Shown here piece by piece: positions 5,504 to 10,448 of a DNA stretch of 10,448 nucleotides; position 1 is the stretch's first letter; the number at the start of each line of letters is the position of its first letter. The notes beneath the pieces were generated by a model. That model was not told the DNA's origin. It made no database searches and saw only the letters and a list, made by a program, of their open reading frames with translations. A program made the translations under genes and the position numbers. Source of the DNA: Bacillota bacterium (lineage in GTDB: Bacteria; Bacillota; Clostridia; Oscillospirales; Ruminococcaceae); contig JAEWBS010000090.1 of the NCBI GenBank assembly GCA_023391005.1, forward strand, positions 1 through 10,448, in the 5' to 3' direction.

Positions 5504-6886
5504 ATGAACCTGGGCCCTTACGATCTCCTAATGGATTTTGCCATTATGTCCATCCTGCTGTTTATCGCGCAATATCTGAGAGCAAAGGTGCGTATCGTTC
5601 AAAAACTGCTGCTGCCATCCTCGCTGATTGCGGGCTTTATGGGCCTGTTTCTTGGTCCGCAGTTTTTAAATGTGCTGCCCTTTACCACCAGCATTAGTTC
5701 CTATGCCTATCTTCTGGTTGTGTTTTTATTCGCGTCGCTCTTTATCGGCAACGAGGGCGGCGGCTCCTTTAAGCAGACAATGGATCAGGTCGGCGATACC
5801 TTTTTGCTCAACAGCGCCACCTATTTCGGCCAGTACGCCGCGGCGCTGCTGATCGGCGGCGGTATTTTATACGCATTTTACCCCGAGATTAACAGCGCTT
5901 TCTCGGTGCTGATGCCGGGTGGCTTCATCGGCGGACACGGCGCGGCCGCGGCCTTTGGCGGTGCGTTCAAAGAGCTGATTAACTGGGACGAGGCGCTGCC
6001 AATCGGGCAGACCTTTGCCACCATCGGCCTGTTGGTCGGTGTCATCGGCGGCGTTATCGCCATCAACATTGCCACCCAACGCAAGGCGACCCGCTTTATT
6101 AAAACGATGTCTGAGCTGCCCGAGGGCATGCGCACCGGCATGATTCCGTCGGACGAGCAGGAAGCGATGGGGCGCAACACCGTCAGCCCGATGTCCATCG
6201 ACCCGCTGACCTGGCATTTGGTGCTGGTTTTAATCGCCACCTGCGGGGGCTATTATCTAACCAACTATCTTCAGGGCTTGTTCCCCAAGCTGAGCATTCC
6301 GATGTTCTCGGTCTCAATGCTGTGCGGCGTAGCCCTGCAACAGATACTTAAATTGATGGGCCTGACTAAATATGTCGACAAGAACATTGTCACCCGTATC
6401 GGCAGCTCGGCGACCGATTATCTCGTTGCATTTGGCGTTGCCTCCATCAGAATTTCGGTTGTTATCAAATATCTCTACCCCATTTTGATATTGACGGTGA
6501 TCGGCATTGTGTTTGTGGTGCTTTATCTGACGGTTGTCTGCCGCAAGCTGTTCCATAACTTCTGGTTTGAACGCGGCATCTTCATTTTTGGCTGGGCCAC
6601 CGGCGTTGTGGCCATCGGCGTCACGCTGCTGCGTATTGTCGACCCCGAGTTCAAGAGCAAGACGCTTGAGGACTATGGCATGGCCTATGTGTTTATGTCC
6701 TTTATAGAGATTGGGTTGATTGCCATTTTGCCTTCGCTGATTGTCAGCGGTTATGGCTTTGTGGCCGGCGCCGTATGCCTTGTGGTATTCGTGCTGCTGC
6801 TGGCAATCTGCGCCAAGCGCTACGGCATACACAAGGGCAAGGTCAGTGATCTGCGCGAGGGAGAGGCCGAGGTCATTTTAAAATAA
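5504..6886 (+). CDS. gltS: Sodium/glutamate symporter family transporter (GltS-like)
   Basis: The 460-residue protein is hydrophobic over nearly its whole length and shows the two inverted GltS repeats. The first ends in PGGFIGGHGAAAAFGGAF (138-155), the second in FGWATGVVAIGVTLLRIVDPE (362-382); these Gly-rich re-entrant segments are the family hallmark. It is slightly longer than the roughly 400-residue Escherichia coli GltS, with an insertion of polar residues around 192-232 between the two halves. The family imports glutamate with Na+ across the cytoplasmic membrane. Here the substrate may instead be the compound degraded by the two upstream enzymes, for example an opine or another acidic amino acid. 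AAGGAG lies about 8 nt before the ATG. It is the last gene of the operon and is followed by a strong hairpin. Confidence 0.9.
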   Translation: MNLGPYDLLMDFAIMSILLFIAQYLRAKVRIVQKLLLPSSLIAGFMGLFLGPQFLNVLPFTTSISSYAYLLVVFLFASLFIGNEGGGSFKQTMDQVGDTFLLNSATYFGQYAAALLIGGGILYAFYPEINSAFSVLMPGGFIGGHGAAAAFGGAFKELINWDEALPIGQTFATIGLLVGVIGGVIAINIATQRKATRFIKTMSELPEGMRTGMIPSDEQEAMGRNTVSPMSIDPLTWHLVLVLIATCGGYYLTNYLQGLFPKLSIPMFSVSMLCGVALQQILKLMGLTKYVDKNIVTRIGSSATDYLVAFGVASIRISVVIKYLYPILILTVIGIVFVVLYLTVVCRKLFHNFWFERGIFIFGWATGVVAIGVTLLRIVDPEFKSKTLEDYGMAYVFMSFIEIGLIAILPSLIVSGYGFVAGAVCLVVFVLLLAICAKRYGIHKGKVSDLREGEAEVILK

Positions 6887-6919
6887 CCTCTTTAGGCATA
6901 CATTTACCATCAAGAACAG

Positions 6920-6948
6920 CAAAGCCGCCGGATTTTCCGGCGGCTTTG
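6920..6948. terminator. Symmetric terminator hairpin between convergent gltS and uraA
   Basis: CAAAGCCGCCGG and CCGGCGGCTTTG form a perfect 12-bp stem around a 5-nt ATTTT loop. The stem lies 33 bp after the gltS stop and 14 bp after the uraA stop, so it probably ends transcripts from both sides. The U tract is short in both directions, relying on the TTT of the stem. Confidence 0.85.
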
Positions 6949-6962
6949 TATTGTAATAATGA

Positions 6963-8285
6963 TCAGACTTTAAAAATAACAGCCTGACTGCCCTCAGAGG
7001 GCGCGTTGAACTCGTAGGTGTTGCCGGGCAGAATCGCGTTGAGCGCAATGCCGGCAATGGCAGCCAGCGCCAGACCCGACAGGTTGACCGCGGCCCCGGC
7101 CACAGTAAAGGTGATGCCGCCAATCGCGTTAAAGCCCAGCGCCGACACCAGAATGACCGCCGCGATAATTAAGTTGCGGGAGACGGTGAAATCCACCTGA
7201 TTTTCAACGACGTTGCGCACGCCGATGGCCGAAATCATACCGTAAAGAATCAGCGAAACGCCGCCGATAATCGCAGCGGGAATCGTGTTGACCAGATCGG
7301 CAAATTTCGGGAAGAAGGAGAGTACCACCGCCGAAATAGCCGCAATGCGGATGACCCGCGGGTCATAAACCTTGGTGAGCGCCAGCACGCCGGTGTTTTC
7401 GCCGTAGGTGGTGTTGGCAGGGCCGCCAAACAGAGCCGAAAGCGAGGTGGCCAGACCGTCGCCAAGCAGTGTACGGTGTAGACCCGGCTCTTGAATATAG
7501 TTTTTGCCGGTGGTGGCCGAGATGGCCGAGATATCGCCGATATGCTCCATCATCGTGGCAAGCGCGATCGGCATGATGGTGATGATCGACGAGGCGTCAA
7601 ACTTGGCCATCATCAGCGGGGCCATGGCGATGATGCGGTGCTCGGCGACAACGGTCGAAAAGTCCACAGCGTTGGTCAGCAGCGCGACGACATAAGAAAC
7701 GACAATACCCATAATGATAGGAACAATTTTAATCATGCCCTTGCCCCAGATGTTGCAGACGATGATGGTGCCCAGCGCGATGACCGCCAGCAGCCAGTTG
7801 GTCGAGCAGTTCTGGACTGCCGAGGGGGCGAGAATGAGACCGATTGAGATAATGATGGGGCCGGTGACGACCGGCGGGAAGTAACGCATGACCTTTTTGG
7901 CGCCAAACGCGCGGATAAAGGCCGAGCAGATTACATAAACAAAGCCCGCGCAAAACACACCGCCGCAGGCGTAGGGCAGCATCTCGACATTGGGCTTGCC
8001 GTCAATCATCGGCGCGACAGCGAAATAACCGCCTAAAAATGCAAACGACGACCCCAGAAACACCGGCACCTTGCCTTTGGTTAGCAGGTGGAACAGCAGC
8101 GTGCCTAAGCCTGCCATCAGCAGCGTTGTCGAAACATCAAGACCGGTGAGCAGGGGCACCAGAACCGTTGCGCCGAACATGGCAAAAGTGTGTTGAATGC
8201 CAAGAATAAGCATCTTGGGCCAGCCGAGCTGCCGGGCGTCGAAAAGACCCTCTTCTCCGATGATTTTCTTTTGTTCACTCATCAT
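6963..8285 (-). CDS. uraA: Uracil permease (NCS2 / UraA family)
   Basis: The 440-residue multispanning protein has the length and order of motifs of bacterial uracil permeases: VPVFLGSSFAFLGG (73-86), MEHIGDISAIS (246-256) and LGDGLATSLSALFGGPANTTYGENTGVLALTKVYDP (274-309). Glu247 and Glu296 match the two uracil-contacting glutamates of Escherichia coli UraA. The family imports uracil by proton symport for pyrimidine salvage. The first ATG of a tandem pair was chosen because AAGGAG lies 5 nt upstream. It stands alone in its unit but has a very long leader with a promoter, a leader peptide and an attenuator-like terminator, which suggests control by pyrimidine supply. Xanthine or another nucleobase is a less likely substrate given the close match to the uracil subgroup. 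Confidence 0.94.
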   Translation of the reverse strand: MMSEQKKIIGEEGLFDARQLGWPKMLILGIQHTFAMFGATVLVPLLTGLDVSTTLLMAGLGTLLFHLLTKGKVPVFLGSSFAFLGGYFAVAPMIDGKPNVEMLPYACGGVFCAGFVYVICSAFIRAFGAKKVMRYFPPVVTGPIIISIGLILAPSAVQNCSTNWLLAVIALGTIIVCNIWGKGMIKIVPIIMGIVVSYVVALLTNAVDFSTVVAEHRIIAMAPLMMAKFDASSIITIMPIALATMMEHIGDISAISATTGKNYIQEPGLHRTLLGDGLATSLSALFGGPANTTYGENTGVLALTKVYDPRVIRIAAISAVVLSFFPKFADLVNTIPAAIIGGVSLILYGMISAIGVRNVVENQVDFTVSRNLIIAAVILVSALGFNAIGGITFTVAGAAVNLSGLALAAIAGIALNAILPGNTYEFNAPSEGSQAVIFKV

Positions 8286-8307
8286 AATTCTCCTTCTCTA
8301 TCTCAAT

Positions 8308-8427
8308 TTACAGCACCTTCGCAAGCTTAAAACCGAAAACCGGCGTTGGCCCGGGCATACCCTGCGGGGCTTTGCCGCACGCAGCCTTTTTATCCGCCGC
8401 AGTTTGTTGCAAAAATCCTGTGAGCAT
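8308..8427 (-). CDS. Possible small ORF between the attenuator and uraA (39 aa)
   Basis: An open frame of 39 codons begins at an ATG with a weak AGGA about 6 nt upstream and ends 22 nt before uraA. The peptide is basic, rich in Ala, Lys, Gly and Pro, has no membrane segment, and I do not recognise it. It fills most of the 186-nt space between the terminator and uraA, so it might couple translation to the permease. The weak ribosome binding site, and competing RNA hairpins such as TGCGG/CCGCA (8379-8363), leave it doubtful. Confidence 0.3.
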   Translation of the reverse strand: MLTGFLQQTAADKKAACGKAPQGMPGPTPVFGFKLAKVL

Positions 8428-8471
8428 CGATTATCCTAAACCGGCAACGGACAGCCGCTGCATCGGTTCAT

Positions 8472-8513
8472 AAAAAAAGCATCTGTAGCTTTCAACGCTG
8501 AAAGCCAAGATGC
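8472..8513 (-). terminator. Attenuator-type intrinsic terminator upstream of uraA
   Basis: On the minus strand GCATCTTGGCTTTCA (8513-8499) pairs with TGAAAGCTACAGATGC (8494-8479) with a single bulged C, a 4-nt loop and seven U residues directly after the stem (8478-8472). The stop codon of the leader peptide (8494-8492) lies at the base of the loop. A ribosome that reaches the end of the peptide would therefore occupy the stem and block termination. Readthrough is needed for the promoter at 8639-8667 to reach uraA. Confidence 0.88.
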
Positions 8514-8575
8514 AGGCAGAAAAACCGAGAAAATAGCACAGTAGGCGAAATCTTCGTTTGCAGATGCCGCGTCAT
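8492..8575 (-). CDS. Leader peptide of uraA (27 aa), candidate translation-coupled attenuator
   Basis: A 27-residue peptide starts 8-9 nt after a full AAGGAGG (8589-8583) and downstream of a good promoter, so translation is very likely. Its second half is encoded by pyrimidine-rich RNA with TTTT and TTTTT runs (about 8540-8518, residues LFSRFFCL), just before the terminator stem, and its last codons lie inside that stem. This is the layout of the Escherichia coli pyrBI leader, where low UTP stalls polymerase in a U-rich stretch, lets the ribosome catch up and prevents termination. No stretch of repeated codons for one amino acid is seen, so amino-acid attenuation is less likely. The frame stays open further upstream, but the promoter and ribosome binding site mark this ATG as the start. 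The function is inferred from layout alone. Confidence 0.7.
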   Translation of the reverse strand: MTRHLQTKISPTVLFSRFFCLHLGFQR

Positions 8576-8593
8576 GTGATATCCTCCTTTTTT

Positions 8594-8623
8594 AAAACAG
8601 CCCCGCCGATTTGGCGGACTGCT
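8594..8623 (-). other. GC-rich hairpin at the 5' end of the uraA leader
   Basis: AGCAG-t-CCGCC-aaatc-GGCGG-gg-CTGTT forms a two-part stem within the first 40 nt of the predicted transcript. It is followed by a short TTTT and then by the AAAAAAGGAGG of the leader peptide. It may be a stabilising 5' hairpin or a weak early terminator or pause site. The U run is short for a stand-alone terminator. Confidence 0.5.
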
Positions 8624-8638
8624 TTGTTGCTGCACAAC

Positions 8639-8667
8639 ATCATACCAGAACAAAATCTGTTTCGCAA
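8639..8667 (-). promoter_or_regulatory. Promoter of the leader peptide-uraA unit
   Basis: TTGCGA (8667-8662), a 17-nt spacer and TATGAT (8644-8639) lie on the minus strand, giving a start near 8632. It is well placed between the cupin terminator and the leader peptide. Confidence 0.75.
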
Positions 8668-8904
8668 CCGTTTTGACCAAAATGTAGCAAAAAACTGCAA
8701 ATTTTCGCAAATGCACAAAGAAAACGCATGTTTTTAATTGAAATTTGTAAGAGTCAATTGGCAAAGACTGCAAATAGCACGATATAAAGATCATTTTAAT
8801 TGTAGCCTGAAAACGGTTTTATAACCCTTAAACACCACATGTAATGTGCGGCGAAAAGGCTTACAAAAAATAACGTCAAAAATTTTTGTGTTGAAAATTG
8901 GCAC
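8668..8904. other. AT-rich gene-free stretch
   Basis: This 237-bp stretch between the uraA promoter and the cupin terminator is clearly AT-richer than its surroundings. It holds only weak promoter-like pieces, such as TTGACT near 8756 and TTGACG near 8878 on the minus strand, each without a good -10 at proper spacing. I see no gene, structured RNA or repeat array in it. Confidence 0.5.
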
Positions 8905-8941
8905 ATAAAAATACCGCCGCAGCTGCTGCTGCGGCGGTATT
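8905..8941 (-). terminator. Strong terminator after the sortase-cupin unit
   Basis: AATACCGCCGCAGC (8910-8923) and GCTGCGGCGGTATT (8928-8941) form a perfect 14-bp stem with a 4-nt loop. On the minus strand it runs into TTTTT before 8906, and it lies 22 bp after the cupin stop. It separates this unit from the uraA unit. Confidence 0.9.
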
Positions 8942-8963
8942 GCATACGTAGGCGCTAGAAAGC

Positions 8964-9326
8964 CTACTGCTTCTCAGAGTTTGGGAATCCGATAAACGCG
9001 ACAAAGCTCAAATCACTGCTGCCGGTGTTCACGAGGCAGTGCTTTTCGCCGCTGCGGCACAGCGTGACATCTCCGGCACGAACCTTGACCACGGCGCCGT
9101 TGTCGTAGTAATCGCCCTCACCCGTCAGGATGAAATAAACCTCGTATTCATCGTTGTGGGCATGCTCGGCGACCAATGCGCCGGGCGGCAACGTAATCTG
9201 CGAGAGCAGTCTGCCCGCGCCGCACAGATCCTGCTCGGGCGCAATCTCAAGCTTGTTAAAGTCGGGGGTGCCCGCTTTCTGCGCGGGAACAACAGTAGCC
9301 TTGCGTTCTGACTGATGATAAACCAT
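8964..9326 (-). CDS. Small single-domain cupin protein
   Basis: The 120-residue protein is one cupin_2 beta-barrel. Motif 1 is AEHAHNDEYEVYFILTGEGDY, with the metal ligands His55, His57 and Glu62. Motif 2 is GDVTLCRSGEKHCLVNTG, with His96 and Asn100; Arg replaces the usual Pro in the PxG part. All four typical metal-binding positions are therefore present and it is probably a cytosolic metal-binding protein. Such small cupins range from sugar or phospho-sugar isomerases to ligand-binding proteins, and the family alone does not tell the reaction. GAGGTG lies about 8 nt before the ATG. It starts 22 bp after the sortase stop and shares its transcript, ending at a strong hairpin. Nothing links it functionally to sortase beyond this spacing. 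Confidence 0.88.
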   Translation of the reverse strand: MVYHQSERKATVVPAQKAGTPDFNKLEIAPEQDLCGAGRLLSQITLPPGALVAEHAHNDEYEVYFILTGEGDYYDNGAVVKVRAGDVTLCRSGEKHCLVNTGSSDLSFVAFIGFPNSEKQ

Positions 9327-9348
9327 CTGATGTCACCTCTTTATTAAT

Positions 9349-10425
9349 TTAAAGCTTAGGCAGAACCGGGTTAGGGTTGGTGGTAACGCCGATTTCCTTG
9401 AGCGTTTCGCCGCTGCGCAGCAGGCGAGCCATCACAACAAAGCGCTGTTTGTCGCTTGAGCCGTATGCGCGGGTGCAGGTTGAAAGGGTCAAAATCTTAT
9501 CGCTGGTCGAAACCTCGACATCAAAGTTATGGCGGCTGCGCGCCTTCGCGCCGCTGATGATCGACGCAAACATCGTGTCGGCGGGGTTGGGTTCAATGTA
9601 GTTAAACGAAATATCGGTGTAGAAGGCTGCAAATACCACCCAGGCCATCTCCTGAGAATCGGTCGAGAACCACATATAAGGGTAGGCCTTGGCAAAGTTC
9701 AGATAGTGGTAAGCAGCCAGCTGTGCGAACATAACGTCGCTCGCGCTGCCAATTCTGGGGGATGCCGAGTAGTTGGTCCAGTTGTGGCCAAACAGCACGG
9801 TGTTCTTTGAAAGGCCCGACGCACCGGTGCCAAACTGACAGGTGGAACCGGCGTAAACAACACCGTCTCGGCTGGTCTGCCGATAGATATTTTTATCGAG
9901 ATAATAATGAGGATCATAGCCGCTGGCGCTTTGCAGAACCGGATAGTTGATGTTGGTGCCCGGAACCTTGAGCCAAGCCTTGACATCGGCGTTGACCTGC
10001 TTGTAGCTTGGGATATTGGCCTTGCCGCTGGCGCCCATTACAGCAGGATCAAATTTGGCGGGCAGTCCGCTGGAAACCGCTGCGGTTGAAGAGGCGGCGA
10101 CCGAAGAGGCCGCTGTCGAGGAGGCTGCCGTGGAAGACGATGCCGCAGAAGAGGAGGTTGCCGTAGAAGACGCCGTAGAAGAGGAGGAGGCCGGCGTGCT
10201 CTCGGACGAGCTGGAAGAAGATTCAGGCGCGCTCTCGGACGGTTCGGACGAAGACTCAGGCTCGCTGCTCGATTCGGATGTGCTCGAGGAGGGCGCCTCG
10301 CTAACATCGCTCTTCTTCAGCAGCGATACCCCAATGCTGACGGCTACGATAAATATCAGCAGCGCAAGGGCAACAATGACGATGGAGGACATAGGCGATT
10401 TTTTCGCCATGCGGTTCTTTGCCAT
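9349..10425 (-). CDS. srtB: Class B sortase with a long Ser/Ala-rich stalk
   Basis: The 358-residue protein begins with a basic, short cytoplasmic end and one membrane helix (about 13-36), typical of a signal anchor. A low-complexity Ser/Ala/Glu linker follows (about 41-119). The extracellular catalytic domain (about 140-340) shows sortase B features: VNADVKAWLKVPGTNINYPVLQ (144-165), NTVLFGHNW with catalytic His214, ILTLSTCTRAYG with nucleophile Cys317, and QRFVVMARLL with Arg328. Sortases cleave a C-terminal sorting signal of secreted proteins and attach them to the cell wall or to pilin-like partners. The catalytic triad is complete. The stalk is far longer than in typical SrtB enzymes and may carry the domain through the wall. 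GAGGTG sits about 10 nt before the ATG. No sorting-signal substrate is encoded in the window, so its targets are unknown. Confidence 0.93.
   Translation of the reverse strand: MAKNRMAKKSPMSSIVIVALALLIFIVAVSIGVSLLKKSDVSEAPSSSTSESSSEPESSSEPSESAPESSSSSSESTPASSSSTASSTATSSSAASSSTAASSTAASSVAASSTAAVSSGLPAKFDPAVMGASGKANIPSYKQVNADVKAWLKVPGTNINYPVLQSASGYDPHYYLDKNIYRQTSRDGVVYAGSTCQFGTGASGLSKNTVLFGHNWTNYSASPRIGSASDVMFAQLAAYHYLNFAKAYPYMWFSTDSQEMAWVVFAAFYTDISFNYIEPNPADTMFASIISGAKARSRHNFDVEVSTSDKILTLSTCTRAYGSSDKQRFVVMARLLRSGETLKEIGVTTNPNPVLPKL
10069..10305 (-). repeat. Low-complexity coding tract for the sortase stalk
   Basis: About 79 codons encode almost only Ser, Ala, Glu, Thr and Pro, shifting from a Glu-rich, acidic part near the membrane to a Ser/Ala part (repeats like SSTAASS) near the catalytic domain. 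On the plus strand this gives imperfect GAAGAGG and GCCG repeats. Such tracts commonly vary in length between strains through slippage or recombination. Confidence 0.75.
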
Positions 10426-10448
10426 AGTTTTGATTCACCTCATAAAGA

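Noticed and set aside
6192..6832. Antisense open frames over gltS
   Set aside because: They are His/Asn/Asp-rich shadows of a membrane protein gene. The sense frame has both GltS signature segments.
8492..8794. 100-residue reading of the leader peptide frame starting far upstream
   Set aside because: The long version starts upstream of the predicted promoter and lacks a ribosome binding site. The 27-residue version follows a full AAGGAGG downstream of the promoter.
10038..10307. Arg/Pro-rich frame overlapping the sortase stalk
   Set aside because: It is an out-of-frame reading of the repetitive Ser/Ala codons and has no start signal.

Overview
The window looks like a chromosomal segment of a mid-GC anaerobic Firmicute, most likely a gut-type clostridium of the Oscillospiraceae/Ruminococcaceae kind. 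Supporting signs are strong AGGAGG-like ribosome binding sites, consensus TTGACA/TATAAT-type promoters, a class B sortase, a sodium-pumping decarboxylase beta subunit and abundant intrinsic terminators. This placement is an inference from gene content, not from a marker gene.

Left end (1-1523, minus strand): an oadB-type Na+-translocating decarboxylase beta subunit is followed by a very short OadG-like membrane peptide of 39 residues. Upstream lies a near-consensus promoter and a leader that matches the yybP-ykoY (Mn2+) riboswitch. The closing strand of its P1 helix is also the 5' arm of a perfect intrinsic terminator placed just before oadB. This implies Mn2+-induced antitermination of a gene pair that is not a usual member of this riboswitch's regulon, and it is the most striking observation in the window.

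Middle (1718-6886): a LysR-type regulator is divergent from a three-gene operon encoding an opine (octopine/nopaline-type) dehydrogenase, an MmgE/PrpD-family protein and a GltS-type Na+/glutamate symporter. The 168-bp divergent region holds overlapping promoters and three TTCAA/TTGAA inverted repeats, the first two placed about -65 and -45 from the predicted operon start, as expected for LysR activators. The set reads as a regulated uptake and catabolism cassette for an amino-acid-derived dicarboxylate or opine. Its substrate cannot be read from the sequence. A symmetric hairpin separates it from the convergent uraA.

Right end (6963-10425, minus strand): a class B sortase with a long Ser/Ala-rich stalk is followed after 22 bp by a small cupin and a strong terminator. 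A separate transcription unit then begins with a good promoter, a GC-rich hairpin, a strong Shine-Dalgarno and a 27-codon leader peptide. A terminator overlaps the end of that peptide, and the uracil permease gene uraA lies downstream. The arrangement resembles translation-coupled, UTP-sensing attenuation of the enterobacterial pyrBI type. Two of the window's transporters or pumps (OadB, GltS) belong to Na+-coupled families, which fits a sodium-based membrane economy.
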